Shown here: positions 1 to 9,037 of the stretch, one piece after another
Numbering within the stretch: the stretch's first letter is position 1
How the letters are laid out: each line of letters opens with the position of its first letter
Origin: Salinispora cortesiana
Lineage (GTDB): Bacteria; Actinomycetota; Actinomycetes; Mycobacteriales; Micromonosporaceae
Assembly (NCBI RefSeq): GCF_000484695.1
Contig: NZ_AXVR01000005.1
Span: forward strand, 1 to 64,000
Reading direction: 5' to 3'
DNA: 64,000 nt
Translations under genes and position numbers: made by a program
Notes under the pieces: generated by a model
Databases searched by the model: none
Told to the model about the DNA's origin: nothing
What the model saw: only the letters and a program-made list of their open reading frames with translations

Positions 1-22
1 GGGGAAGGACACCGAGACCGCG

Positions 23-1378
23 ATGAACCATCCGCACCAGGACCACGAACCGAACCGGCCAGGTGGAGGCCGGACGAGGGGACGGTGGTGGACCCTCGGG
101 CTGGCCGGGGTAGCTGGCCTGGCCCTGACCACCGCCGCCGCCACCCCGGCCGCCGCCGCCATCGGACATGCTCTCAGCGCCGACGACCGGCCCTCCGCCG
201 ACGGGCACCGCAAGGCGGGCAAGGGCGACGACAAGAGCAAGGGAGGTAAGGAGAACAAGCCCACGGGCACCCCGGTCCCCTGCAGCGCGGACCAGCTGAT
301 CGCCGCGATCACCCTCGCCAACGCCAACGACGGCGCCGTCCTCGACCTCGCCAAGGACTGCACCTACCTGCTCACCGCCGACATCGACGGCGCCGGCCTC
401 CCCGCCATCACCGCCCCCATCACCCTCAACGGCAGCAAGAACACCACCATCGAACGCTCCACCACCGCCGACGAATTCCGCATCCTCACCGTCAACACCG
501 GCGGCAACCTCACCCTCAACAAACTGAAGATCACCGGCGGAGTATCCGAGAATAATGGTGGGGGCATCCTCGTCAATGAGGGTGGGGAATTGACCGTCAA
601 GCACAGCACCATCACCCGCAACGTCGCCGACAACAACGGCGGGGGAATCGCCAACAACGGCACCACCCGAGTCAAGAACTCCACAATTACCCTCAATCGC
701 GCAGAGGTGGGTGGCGGCATCCAGAGCAACGGCATCCTCACCGTGACGGAAGCGAAGATAACGGACAACGTGGCCTCCGACAACGGAGGCGGCATTGACG
801 CAAACGAGGGTGGCACCACACTGATACACAAGAGTGTCGTCAGCGACAATGTTGCCGAAAGCGAGGGCGGCGGAATAAATGTAGTCGCCAGCATTCTCCA
901 ACTCACCAGGTCGGAAGTCACGGGCAACTCCGGCCCGGAAGAAGGGGGCGGCATCCGACTCGACGAGTCAACGCAGGCCACCCTACAGCACGTGAAAGTC
1001 CTCAAGAACCGCGCTTTCGAAGGCGCCGGAATAAATTCCCTGTCTGGTTCCACGCTCGTGATCGACAAGGCCTTGGTCACGAAGAACATAACCCTGGCGG
1101 ATGGCGGCGGAATCGCCACCGAAGGAGACACCGTAATACGTAATTCCGAGATCGTCAGCAATCTGTCCGAGGACATAGGTGGCGGGATATACAATGACGA
1201 CCCCGGCACGGTCAGCCTGTTCAACACAAAGGTGATCAAGAACCTCGCCGTCCTCGAAGGTGGCGGAATCTTCAACGAAGGCGGCGGCACGGTGAACCTG
1301 AACCCCGCCACCGGCACCGTTGTGATCAAGAACCGGCCGGACAACTGCTCCGGCGACGTACCCGACTGCGTCGGATAG
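23..1378 (+). CDS. Secreted right-handed beta-helix repeat protein
   Basis: This 451-residue protein is probably exported and would fold as a parallel beta-helix on the cell surface or outside. A basic N-terminus is followed by a hydrophobic stretch at about residues 24-47 that ends in an Ala/Pro-rich cleavage region. A charged Lys/Gly/Asp-rich linker follows. From about residue 170 to 430 a GGGI/GGGIxxN motif recurs roughly every 24 residues, with Asn- and Thr-rich turns, as in polymorphic-membrane-protein-like and pectate-lyase-like helices. Two Cys at the extreme C-terminus (NCSGDVPDC) could form a disulfide. ATG at 23 has GGGGAAGGA just upstream; the window begins there, so an earlier start cannot be excluded. 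No catalytic residues are recognisable, so enzyme versus adhesin is undecided. The repeat part is less GC-rich than its neighbours. Confidence 0.75.
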   Translation: MNHPHQDHEPNRPGGGRTRGRWWTLGLAGVAGLALTTAAATPAAAAIGHALSADDRPSADGHRKAGKGDDKSKGGKENKPTGTPVPCSADQLIAAITLANANDGAVLDLAKDCTYLLTADIDGAGLPAITAPITLNGSKNTTIERSTTADEFRILTVNTGGNLTLNKLKITGGVSENNGGGILVNEGGELTVKHSTITRNVADNNGGGIANNGTTRVKNSTITLNRAEVGGGIQSNGILTVTEAKITDNVASDNGGGIDANEGGTTLIHKSVVSDNVAESEGGGINVVASILQLTRSEVTGNSGPEEGGGIRLDESTQATLQHVKVLKNRAFEGAGINSLSGSTLVIDKALVTKNITLADGGGIATEGDTVIRNSEIVSNLSEDIGGGIYNDDPGTVSLFNTKVIKNLAVLEGGGIFNEGGGTVNLNPATGTVVIKNRPDNCSGDVPDCVG

Positions 1379-1404
1379 CAGGATCCGAACACCTCGGACC
1401 CACG

Positions 1405-1447
1405 AGGGGTTTCGTTCCCGCCGCTGGCCGGTGGGGGCGGAACCCCT
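1405..1447 (+). terminator. Stem-loop 3' of the beta-helix gene
   Basis: The outer arms AGGGGTT (1405-1411) and AACCCCT (1441-1447) pair perfectly, and an inner CCGCC/GGCGG pair can extend the stem. It lies 27 bases after the stop codon, between two convergent genes, so a terminator is reasonable. There is no T-run. The rest of the gap 1379-1681 is plain GC-rich sequence in which I see no gene or other site. Confidence 0.4.
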
Positions 1448-1681
1448 CCGCCCGTACGTGCAGCCGGGTGGATTGGCCAGCACCTGCCGGCCAACCCACC
1501 CGGATATCCCCCCGCCCCTCGGCAGCGGCCGGAACGGATACCCCCGTTACCGCCGAACGTCCCCACGCCCGGCGCGCATCCATTCCTGCCTCCACCACGC
1601 CGTCCGCAACCCGGATCCCCGGGCGGACGACGCGGACGGTGCCCGCGCCCCGCTGCGCTGCGGAGCGCGGTCCCCCGCCGA

Positions 1682-2452
1682 CTACTGCAGGTATGCCCCC
1701 AGGGGCGAGAGCAGTAGCCGGCCGAGCAGTTCGGCATGGTTCTCCAGCCGCAACCGCTCCTGCTCGTGGGCGGCCCGATCGTTGCGGCACCGCCAGATCT
1801 TCTTCGCGTTTCGCCAGGCGACGTCGCGGACGTACTCGACCAACTCCCCCTGGTACCAGTCGTCGATGTTCCCGTTGAGCAGGTCGATCACCAGCTGCCA
1901 ATGGTCGAGATAGCCGCGCCGCAGGCTGGGGATCTCCGCGGCGAAGATGTCGTTGATCTTCAGATAGTCGGCATGCTGGTCGCTTCCGTCCACCAGCTCC
2001 GACTCGAGGCTGTCGAACGTCGTCACCAGCGCGAACGGCAGGTCGTAGTTGATGTGCGCGTTGATCCCGGCGGCAGCCGACGGCAACGGCCGAACATCCG
2101 GGCCCTCCATTCGCTGGAACAGGCACGACCATGCCTTCGGGCAGCGCGAGCTGGAGTCGGTCCACAGCCGCAGCGCGTCGAAGTAGCGAGCGGCGAACTC
2201 GACATCCAACCGGGACAGAAAGACCACGTCGGCGAAGGATCCCTCGTACAGGCCCTCCAACACCCGCTCGGTGATAGTCAGGTAGAGCCGGTTGAAGACG
2301 GCCAGCGGGCAGCCATCCTTCGAGGGAGAACGCCGATCCAACAGATCCTGCAACTTGGTCAGGTGGTCAACTACCGCCGGAACGTCCACTGGACGGTCGG
2401 CGAGCAGGTCGACGACGTCCCGGTGCACGAAGCCCCAGACCACATCACTCAT
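1682..2452 (-). CDS. DUF5995-family protein
   Basis: A 256-residue protein that I match to the DUF5995 family of actinobacteria. Features typical of that family are CPLAVFNRLYLTITERV near residue 45, a central DVEFAARYFDALRLW, and the block GINAHINYDLPFAL near residue 125, with conserved Asn/His/Asp residues. No signal peptide or membrane segment is visible and the function is unknown. The open frame runs further upstream to 2659, but ATG at 2452 is preferred: AGGGGAG lies about 6 bases upstream, and the family homology begins after it. It sits 94 bases downstream of the large LuxR-type regulator on the same strand and could be co-transcribed with it. Confidence 0.7.
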   Translation of the reverse strand: MSDVVWGFVHRDVVDLLADRPVDVPAVVDHLTKLQDLLDRRSPSKDGCPLAVFNRLYLTITERVLEGLYEGSFADVVFLSRLDVEFAARYFDALRLWTDSSSRCPKAWSCLFQRMEGPDVRPLPSAAAGINAHINYDLPFALVTTFDSLESELVDGSDQHADYLKINDIFAAEIPSLRRGYLDHWQLVIDLLNGNIDDWYQGELVEYVRDVAWRNAKKIWRCRNDRAAHEQERLRLENHAELLGRLLLSPLGAYLQ

Positions 2453-2546
2453 CTCTGCTCCCCTGCGGCAGACGTCCCGTGGTGCCGTACGCTGCACAGC
2501 CTCGCAGCTGGCAGGAGCAGCGCGAATCAGTAGAACGACGTATTCG

Positions 2547-5453
2547 TCAGCGCACGTCCGGCGGCTGGTTGCGGAGGAGGATCGCGCTCGCCTGCACTCG
2601 GGTACGGACCTGCAGCTTGTCGAAGATGTGCGAGACGTGCACCCCGATGGTCCGCTCACTGATGAACAGCCGCTGGCCGATCTCCTTGTTGGTCAGCCCC
2701 TCGGCCACCGCCGCGAGCACCTCCCGCTCGCGTGCGGTCAGCGCCGCCAACTCGCCCCCACCAACCGGAGCACTGGAGGTTGGGCGATCAGCCGTCGCAT
2801 CCCGCTCCGCCAACGAGACCCGCGCCCGCCCGGCGACGGTCCTGATCTCAGCGGTCAACGGCACCGCGCCCAGCCCCAAGGCCGCCTGATACGCCTGGCG
2901 AAGCAACTTCCCGGCCTTCGCACTCCGGCTGCGTCGGGCGAGCAGCGCCTCCGCCTGGCGCAGCCGCGAGTAGGTTGCCGGATAGGGGTGGTTACGCCGG
3001 TCCCACTCCGTCACCGACCGGGCCCAGAGCTCCGGGTCGCTTCCGTCGATCCGGCTCACCTCGCCGGCGCAGAGGGCCAGGAACGCCTCGACCACGCTGC
3101 GCACCGGGCGGGCCGCCGTCCCGGCCCGCCGAGCCACCCGGTCGGCGGCCGCACGGAGCCGCCGCACCGCCGTCTCGTCCACCGGGATACTCCGGCTGGC
3201 GTGCGCCTCGGCCTCCGCCCGCAAGCCGTGCCAGATCAGGGCGGCGAGGATCACCAGATCGTCGGAGCGGCTCTCGGTCAGGCCCCGTTGTACGGCCTTC
3301 CGGGCCAGATCGTGCCGGCCCTGCCACATGGCCAGCCCGGCTCGCAGGGTTAGCAACGGGATCACGTGTCGCGCCCCGCCACCGGCGCAGAGGGTAGCGA
3401 CCGCGTCGAGATCCCGGTCGGCGGCCTCGATGTCGCCGTATCCGACCGAGAGCCGACAGCGGGCCAGCAGCACCTCGACCGCATCCGCACCGGACGGTCG
3501 GTGCCGTAGCGCCGCCGCGGCCACCTTCTCCGCCTCGGCCCACTGACCTACCCGGAACAGTCCGTTGATGGCGATGGCCAGCAGCCGGGTCTCATAGGTC
3601 CGGCCGAGCCCCAGCTCGGCGACCCGCTCCGCGCCCCGTCGCGCGACGACCACCCCCTCCTCGAGAGTGTTCAGCGGTCCGGTCAGCAGCTCGGCCAGGT
3701 GCAGGTACGCGCAGGCCACATCCTCCGGACGGCCGGACCGCTCAGCCGTGTCCAGGGCCCGGCGCACCACGGCCAGACCCGCCTCCGGGTCCTCCCGAAA
3801 GGCCTCGGAGAAGCCCAACGCCGCGCTGGCCAGCACTACCTCCGAGGTGGAACCCGCAACAGCGTCGGCCAGCTCCAGCGCTTCCCGGGCCCGGGCACCG
3901 GCGTCGGCGTACCGGCCCAGATGTAGCAGCAACTCGGCGAGGTGGGCCGTGATGGTGGCCCGCTCGCGGGGCGTACAGTCGGCGGCAGCGAGGGCTCGCT
4001 GGTATTCGACCTCGGCCAACGCGGAGCGACCGGCGGCGGCGAGGTAGCGGGCCCGCCGGATGGACAGCCCGCAGGTCGGCTGGGCAGCGTCGGCGTCCGC
4101 CACCTCCGCCAGCAGGGTCAGCGCCCGGGCATGCTCACCGCAGTGGTGCGCCGCCTCGGCGGTCCGCTCCAGCAACATCACCCGGTCGGCGGTCGCCCCG
4201 ACGGAGGGCACCTCGGCCAACTGCACGGCGGTCGACCAGTGCCGGTGCGCCTCGACGTAGCCGTGCAGCCGCTCGGCTTCCTCGGCCGCTGCCATCGCCG
4301 CCGGCAGCGCCCGGACCGGCTCCCCGGCGAGGCGCCAGTGATACGCCAGTCGGGCCTGGTGCAGCTCGGCGTGCGCGCCGGTCAACGCCTGCGCGTAGCG
4401 CTGGTGCAGGGCGGCCCGCTCCACTGGCAGCATCTCCTCCTCCAGCACCTCGGCGACCAGCCGGTGTCGTAGCCGGTAGCCCTCGTCCGCGCCGACCAGC
4501 AACCGGTGCGCGACGGCTTCCCGGACCGCGTCGATCAGCTCGTCGTCAGGCAACCGCACCACCTTTGCGAGCAGCCAGTGCTCCACCGGCTCCACGCCGA
4601 CGGCTACCGCGTGCACCACGGCATGCGCGTCCGGCGGCAACACCTCCACCCGGGCCAGAAAGATCTCCCGCACCGTGTCGGAGAGTCCGTCCCGGCCATC
4701 CCGCAGATCGCGAGCCAGCTCCTCCACCACGAAGGGGTTACCACCGCTGCGCCGCCACAGTTGCTCGGCTGCAGTTGTGGACAGGGCCGCACCGGCCACC
4801 GCAGCGGCCAACTGCTCGGTGTCGGCCCGATTCAGCGGCGCCAGGTCGAGCACCCGCACCGTACGCAGGCGGCGCAGCTCGGTGAGCATCCGGCGCAGCG
4901 GGTGCGCGCCCTGGAGGGACTCGGCGCGAACGGCGGCCAGCACCGAGAGGTGTAGGTCGCCCAGCCCTGCGAGCAGGTAGAGCAGGAGCTGCCGGGTGCT
5001 GCGGTCGGCCCATTGGAGGTCATCGAGGACGAGTACCAGCCGCTGCCCGCCGGCAATCAGGTGTAGTCCGTGGGAGACCTGCTCCAACAGCGCTCCGGCA
5101 CCGTCGAGGCTACCGGCCTGGTCAGCGAACATCTCCAGCAGCCCCCGGAGGGCCGCGGAGGCGTGGGTGGGCCGGGTGGTCAGCTCGGCGTCGAGGCGAC
5201 GCAGCGCCTGGCGCAGTGGATGCAGCGGAGAGGCGTCACCGATGTCCAGACAGGCGCCGGTGAGCAGCAGGGCACCCGCCTCCCGCAGCTCAAAACCGAT
5301 CTCACGCAGCAGCCGACTCTTACCAACCCCACTCTCACCGGTGAGGAACACCGCCGTGGGTTGCCCCGGACCAGTACCGGCCAGAGTGGATCGCGCCGCC
5401 GCCAGCATTTCGCCCCGGCCGACGAGCGGCGCACCGTCCACATCGCTGATCAT
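2547..5453 (-). CDS. LuxR-family regulator with AAA ATPase domain (LAL type)
   Basis: A 968-residue transcription regulator of the large ATP-binding LuxR type. The N-terminal AAA module starts with LVGRGEML (residues 10-17), then Walker A GESGVGKS (39-46) and Walker B LVLVLDDLQWAD (139-150). A long TPR-like helical middle follows, and a LuxR/GerE helix-turn-helix begins at about 905 (LTAREREVLAAVAEGLTNKE). In this family ATP and an unknown ligand or protein partner control DNA binding. ATG at 5453 has no clear Shine-Dalgarno sequence, but the VGR motif that opens such proteins is only ten residues in, so the start must be close. The gene diverges from the adenylate-cyclase-like gene at 5651, suggesting that it may regulate that gene or the DUF5995 gene behind it. 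Confidence 0.9.
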   Translation of the reverse strand: MISDVDGAPLVGRGEMLAAARSTLAGTGPGQPTAVFLTGESGVGKSRLLREIGFELREAGALLLTGACLDIGDASPLHPLRQALRRLDAELTTRPTHASAALRGLLEMFADQAGSLDGAGALLEQVSHGLHLIAGGQRLVLVLDDLQWADRSTRQLLLYLLAGLGDLHLSVLAAVRAESLQGAHPLRRMLTELRRLRTVRVLDLAPLNRADTEQLAAAVAGAALSTTAAEQLWRRSGGNPFVVEELARDLRDGRDGLSDTVREIFLARVEVLPPDAHAVVHAVAVGVEPVEHWLLAKVVRLPDDELIDAVREAVAHRLLVGADEGYRLRHRLVAEVLEEEMLPVERAALHQRYAQALTGAHAELHQARLAYHWRLAGEPVRALPAAMAAAEEAERLHGYVEAHRHWSTAVQLAEVPSVGATADRVMLLERTAEAAHHCGEHARALTLLAEVADADAAQPTCGLSIRRARYLAAAGRSALAEVEYQRALAAADCTPRERATITAHLAELLLHLGRYADAGARAREALELADAVAGSTSEVVLASAALGFSEAFREDPEAGLAVVRRALDTAERSGRPEDVACAYLHLAELLTGPLNTLEEGVVVARRGAERVAELGLGRTYETRLLAIAINGLFRVGQWAEAEKVAAAALRHRPSGADAVEVLLARCRLSVGYGDIEAADRDLDAVATLCAGGGARHVIPLLTLRAGLAMWQGRHDLARKAVQRGLTESRSDDLVILAALIWHGLRAEAEAHASRSIPVDETAVRRLRAAADRVARRAGTAARPVRSVVEAFLALCAGEVSRIDGSDPELWARSVTEWDRRNHPYPATYSRLRQAEALLARRSRSAKAGKLLRQAYQAALGLGAVPLTAEIRTVAGRARVSLAERDATADRPTSSAPVGGGELAALTAREREVLAAVAEGLTNKEIGQRLFISERTIGVHVSHIFDKLQVRTRVQASAILLRNQPPDVR

Positions 5454-5482
5454 CCATGCAGACTAGCTACCAGGCCCGGCGT

Positions 5483-5488
5483 ATTCTA
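5483..5488 (-). promoter_or_regulatory. Possible -10 element of the LuxR-type gene
   Basis: Read on the minus strand this is TAGAAT, close to TATAAT, about 30 bases before ATG 5453. It lies in the AT-richer stretch 5460-5550 between the two divergent regulators. No convincing -35 hexamer was found at 16-18 bases, so confidence is low. A start of transcription near 5476 would leave a very short leader, which fits the missing ribosome site. Confidence 0.25.
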
Positions 5489-5650
5489 CCAGCAATTTAG
5501 CTGATTTTCCTCATTCCGTCGGCATTGTGAATAAAAGTGGCAGCCAGCGGAGATACGTCATTCGGCAGATCCCGAAGCGACTCAAAGCTGACAGTCTCGG
5601 ATTGTTGGCAAGGTTCGCAGGAGCCCACCCACGGGGGACCGAAAGGACAG

Positions 5651-8068
5651 ATGCACGCCATGTTGAACGTCACCGCTGGGCCCCCTCTGGTCGCCAACCG
5701 GTATCCCAGCACCCCCCCTCACACCCCACGCGTCGGCGCCGACACACCTGGCCGCTGGCCGGTGCCCGAGGAGAGGCGCACGGTCAGCGTCCTCTTCGCC
5801 GACATCGTCGGGTCCACCCGGCTGGTCGACCAGCTCGACCCCGAGGAGGTACGGGCCCTGCAACAGGCCTACTTCGACACGGTGGCCCGGGTGCTTCGCC
5901 GCTGGGGCGGAGTGGTGGAGAAGTACATCGGCGACGCGGTGATGGCGCTCTTTGGTGCCAGGGAGTCCGACGGCTTCGATGCCTACCGCGCGGTCCGGGC
6001 CGGCCTGGAAATCCAGCGCTCGCTGGACCGGCGGACGTTCCCTGGGGCACCGACGCTAACCGTCCGGGTCGGGGTGGCGACCGGCGAGGCGGTGGTCGAT
6101 CTCAGCACCATCCACGACGGCGCACACGGCATGGCCAGCGGCGCGGTCATCACCGTCGCCGCCCGCCTACAGACCTACGCCCCGCCGGGTGGGGTTGTCC
6201 TCTGCGCCGTCACTCACCGGGCGACCAACCGGCTGATCGGTCAACGGCCGGTGCCCGCGGTGGCGGTCGTCGGTAAGTCTCGGCCCATCGAGGTCTGGCA
6301 CGCCACCGGCCCGGCCCGGCCCGAGCCGACGCGGCACTGCGGGCCCCTGATCGGGCGCCGCGGGGAGCTCGCCGCCGCCCGGGACCAGCTGGTGCGGGCG
6401 GTGCGGGACCGCCGACCCCGTTGGGTCTCGGCGACCGGCCCGGCGGGCAGCGGGCGCAGCCGGCTGCTCCACGAGCTGGTACGCGCGGTCCCGGCAATCG
6501 ACGGAGCCCCGGTCCGCTGGTGTGTGGCGGCGTGCCCGCCGTACCCGGAGCAGCCACTGGCACCCGTAGCCGACCTGGTCCGCGCCTTCGCCGGAGTCGG
6601 TGACCAGGATCCGACCCCGGTAGTCCGGGCCCGGCTCACCTCCGCCGTCGCCACGGTGATCCCGCCGACACGCCGCGCCGAGGTGGTGTCCGCGCTGCAG
6701 GAACTGCTGGCGGAGCCGGACACCGGCGGCAACGCCCATCGGGGGGTGGCGAGATGGCAGGAGTGCCTGCTCGGCCTCGCCGAGCGGCAGCCCGTGGTGG
6801 TGGCGGTTGACGACCTCGACCGAGGCGCCCCGGAGGTGAGCCGCTTCCTGCACCGGCTGCTCGCCGCCGCCCGGATCCGGGCCCTGCCCCTCGCGGTGAT
6901 CGCCCTGCACGGTCCGGGGCCGGCGGCTGCCCGGATCGTCGGAGGCCGGCGGGAAGGGCTGCCGCTGCACCACCTGTCGACCAACGAATCCGAACGGCTC
7001 CTGCACCACCTGCTGCACCGGGCCGGTCAGCCAGCGGCGCTCGCCACAGTGCTACTACCACTGGTCCGCGGCCTCCCCGGTCGGGCCGCCGCGTACGTGG
7101 CGTCGCTGGCCCCCGGCTCCGTGCCATCGGTTCCCGATCCGATCCGGCGTGCCCTCGACACTCGGCTCGACCAGCTGGACGGTACCCGCCGGGCAGTGTT
7201 GATGGCCGCCGCCGCCATCGGGACGCCCATCACGCCGGTGCTGCTGGACCGCGTACTCGGTTGGCCACCGGGCTGGGCGGTCGCGGCGCTGCACGATCTG
7301 GCGAACCAGGACCTGCTGGCCGCAGGGCCGGACGGCTACACCGTGCCGGACCCGGTGGTCGCCGCCGTCGCCGCCGCTCGCCTCACCCGGGCCGTCCGGA
7401 CTCAGTGGCGCACCCGTGCCGCCGTCCCGGCCGGCTCAGGCCCCGTTCAGAGTGCGGCTACGGCCACGGAACTCGGCGATCACCGCACCGTCGTCCCGGG
7501 TGACGGTGACGTCGTAGATCCCGCTGCGGCCGTACCGAACGCACTCGGCGGCCCGGGCAAGCAGCACATCCCCCTCGCGCGCCGGCCGGACAAAGACAAT
7601 GTCCCCGCCGGCCGCGACCGTCACCGGGCCGTAGCTGTTACAGGCCAACGCGAACGCGGTGTCGGCGAGCAGGAACAGATAGCCGCCGTGGGCGATGCGG
7701 TGACCGTTGACCATCGCCTCGGTTACCCGCATCCGGGCCACCGCCGCCCCCGCCGCCGCCTCGACCAGCTCGATGCCGAGCGCACGCGAGGCGGCATCGG
7801 CAGCGAACATGTCGTACGCGGCGTTGCGCCGCTGCGGGTCCGGCTTTGGACGGTGACCGGGCCCGTCCGGCTCCGGCACCGGCGCGCTCTCCCGTCCGGT
7901 CGGCTCCCGCCGGTCCGGGTGGGGCGGACGATCCGACATCGCCGCTCTCCTCACTGCGCCGGACGAACACTTCGACGATCTTGCCACCGTACGCCACCGC
8001 CGCGGGTCCGGCACCACCGACGCCCGCCCGTACCCCGCTGCCACGTGGCCGTACCGCCCCGCCGATAG
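5651..8068 (+). CDS. Adenylate/guanylate cyclase with degenerate AAA domain, 3' end abnormal
   Basis: The class III nucleotidyl cyclase domain spans about residues 35-210: RRTVSVLFADIVGST carries the first metal Asp, and EKYIGDAVMALFG the second. An ATPase-like region follows with a relaxed P-loop (GPAGSGRSRLL). Such proteins normally continue into several hundred residues of TPR-like helices. Here recognisable sequence stops near residue 595 (base 7436). The frame then stays open for about 210 residues to 8068, but that part is exactly antisense to the PaaI thioesterase gene and does not look like protein. The natural C-terminus and stop therefore seem to be lost. ATG 5651 is preceded by GAAAGGA at a short 3-base spacing; an in-frame ATG at 5660 (12-base spacing) is the alternative. 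The frame is also open back to 5537. Confidence 0.75.
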   Translation: MHAMLNVTAGPPLVANRYPSTPPHTPRVGADTPGRWPVPEERRTVSVLFADIVGSTRLVDQLDPEEVRALQQAYFDTVARVLRRWGGVVEKYIGDAVMALFGARESDGFDAYRAVRAGLEIQRSLDRRTFPGAPTLTVRVGVATGEAVVDLSTIHDGAHGMASGAVITVAARLQTYAPPGGVVLCAVTHRATNRLIGQRPVPAVAVVGKSRPIEVWHATGPARPEPTRHCGPLIGRRGELAAARDQLVRAVRDRRPRWVSATGPAGSGRSRLLHELVRAVPAIDGAPVRWCVAACPPYPEQPLAPVADLVRAFAGVGDQDPTPVVRARLTSAVATVIPPTRRAEVVSALQELLAEPDTGGNAHRGVARWQECLLGLAERQPVVVAVDDLDRGAPEVSRFLHRLLAAARIRALPLAVIALHGPGPAAARIVGGRREGLPLHHLSTNESERLLHHLLHRAGQPAALATVLLPLVRGLPGRAAAYVASLAPGSVPSVPDPIRRALDTRLDQLDGTRRAVLMAAAAIGTPITPVLLDRVLGWPPGWAVAALHDLANQDLLAAGPDGYTVPDPVVAAVAAARLTRAVRTQWRTRAAVPAGSGPVQSAATATELGDHRTVVPGDGDVVDPAAAVPNALGGPGKQHIPLARRPDKDNVPAGRDRHRAVAVTGQRERGVGEQEQIAAVGDAVTVDHRLGYPHPGHRRPRRRLDQLDAERTRGGIGSEHVVRGVAPLRVRLWTVTGPVRLRHRRALPSGRLPPVRVGRTIRHRRSPHCAGRTLRRSCHRTPPPRVRHHRRPPVPRCHVAVPPRR
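7436..7939 (-). CDS. paaI: PaaI-type hotdog thioesterase
   Basis: A 167-residue hotdog-fold acyl-CoA thioesterase, probably acting on phenylacetyl-CoA or a related aromatic acyl-CoA. The family signature is NGHRIAHGGYLFLLADTAFA at about residues 82-101: the helix with HGG and the acidic Asp of PaaI enzymes. The C-terminal strand pair DIVFVRPAREGDVLLARA is also typical. The first 45 residues are Pro/Arg-rich and may be disordered. ATG 7939 has GAGGAGAG about 6 bases upstream. No other phenylacetate-pathway gene is in the window. The gene lies entirely within the open tail of the cyclase frame on the other strand, so the two transcripts would be antisense over about 500 bases. Of the two overlapping frames this one is clearly protein-like. 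Confidence 0.85.
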   Translation of the reverse strand: MSDRPPHPDRREPTGRESAPVPEPDGPGHRPKPDPQRRNAAYDMFAADAASRALGIELVEAAAGAAVARMRVTEAMVNGHRIAHGGYLFLLADTAFALACNSYGPVTVAAGGDIVFVRPAREGDVLLARAAECVRYGRSGIYDVTVTRDDGAVIAEFRGRSRTLNGA

Positions 8069-8106
8069 GGTGGGCTCGGTCGGCGGCGGTGGGGATGGGG
8101 GAACGG

Positions 8107-8610
8107 GTGTCCGAACCGGAGCAGCGACGCGTCGACCCCGATGTGGACCTGGCCGTGCCCGCCGATCGAGCCGAGCTGCCCGCCCACCCGGCCGCGGTGC
8201 TCGCCGCCGTCTCCGCCGGCGGTGTGCTGGGCGCGCTGGCCCGCGCCGGCCTCTCGGCTGCGCTGCCGCACGATCCCACCGGCTTCCCGTGGCCGACGTT
8301 CGCGGTCAACCTGAGCGGGTGTCTGCTGATCGGCGTGCTGATGGCGGTGCTCGCCAAGCGGGCCAACCCACCGGTGCTGGCCCGGCCGTTTCTTGGGGTA
8401 GGGGTGCTCGGCGGCTACACCACCTTCGCCACCCACGCCGTGGAGGCGCGGCAGCTGGCCAGCGACGGCGCGGCGACGACCGCCCTGGCCTACCTCGCGG
8501 CGACCCTGGCCGGCGCGCTACTCGCCGTCTGGGTCGGGTACGCGGCCACCGACCGGCTCACGCCGTCGGTCAGCGGCACCGGGGCGGGACAGCGGCGGGT
8601 GCGCAGATGA
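8107..8610 (+). CDS. crcB: Fluoride channel subunit, CrcB/FluC family (first copy)
   Basis: A small four-helix membrane protein of the CrcB/FluC family, which exports fluoride as a dual-topology dimer. The segments GGVLGALARAGLSAALP, FPWPTFAVNLSGCLLIGVL (with the channel Asn) and GVLGGYTTFATHAVEA (the conserved GG-TTF turn) are all present. About 40 mostly hydrophilic residues precede the first helix, making this copy longer (167 residues) than usual. GTG 8107 is chosen because GGGGGAA lies just upstream; ATG 8095 is possible. The stop overlaps the start of the second copy (ATGA). Tandem crcB pairs generally act as heterodimers with the two subunits in opposite orientations. Confidence 0.85.
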   Translation: MSEPEQRRVDPDVDLAVPADRAELPAHPAAVLAAVSAGGVLGALARAGLSAALPHDPTGFPWPTFAVNLSGCLLIGVLMAVLAKRANPPVLARPFLGVGVLGGYTTFATHAVEARQLASDGAATTALAYLAATLAGALLAVWVGYAATDRLTPSVSGTGAGQRRVRR

Positions 8611-8972
8611 CCGCGCTGCTCGTCGCGCTCGGCGCGGCCGTCGGGGCGCCGCTGCGCTACCTCGCCGACCGAGCGGTACAGGACCGCTTCGGCGCCCGCT
8701 TCCCCTGGGGCACGTTGACCGTCAACGTGGCCGGCTCACTGCTGCTCGGGTTTCTGCTGGGGCTCCCGCTCCCGCCGGCGGCCGGTGCGCTGCTCGGCAC
8801 CGGGCTCTGCGGCGCCCTCACCACCTACTCGACATCCAGCTACGAGACCCTGAGCCTGGCCACCGCCGGCCGGTTTCGTCCGGCGGTGGCCAACGCGTTC
8901 CTCGGCGTCGCCGCCGCAGTGGCCGCGGCGGCGCTCGGCCACCTCGCGGCGACCGCTTTGCCCTGGCCGTGA
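8607..8972 (+). CDS. crcB: Fluoride channel subunit, CrcB/FluC family (second copy)
   Basis: A 121-residue partner of the preceding gene, translationally coupled to it by an ATGA overlap. GAAVGAPLRYLADRAVQ and FPWGTLTVNVAGSLLLGFLL carry the conserved Arg and the channel Asn. LLGTGLCGALTTYSTSSYET matches the TTYSTF-like region near the Na+ site and phenylalanine box. Four hydrophobic helices fill almost the whole length. No regulatory gene is adjacent, and no fluoride riboswitch could be recognised upstream of the pair. Confidence 0.88.
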   Translation: MTALLVALGAAVGAPLRYLADRAVQDRFGARFPWGTLTVNVAGSLLLGFLLGLPLPPAAGALLGTGLCGALTTYSTSSYETLSLATAGRFRPAVANAFLGVAAAVAAAALGHLAATALPWP

Positions 8973-9037
8973 GCCGGACCGCCGCTCCCACCACCGGGGT
9001 GGGTCACCTGCGCGGTGGTCGACAACCGGGAGTCAGC

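Noticed and set aside
364-1737. Long minus-strand frame opposite the beta-helix gene (and similar long shadow frames elsewhere)
   Set aside because: Composition is Arg/Pro/Ser-rich and it mirrors a clearly protein-like plus-strand gene; long antisense frames are expected at this GC content.
7436-8068. C-terminal 210 residues of the cyclase frame as real protein
   Set aside because: The stretch is exactly antisense to a well-conserved PaaI gene and carries no recognisable domain.
8041-8106. Fluoride riboswitch upstream of the crcB pair
   Set aside because: GGGGATGG is present by chance, but the pseudoknot and stem pattern of the crcB motif could not be built.
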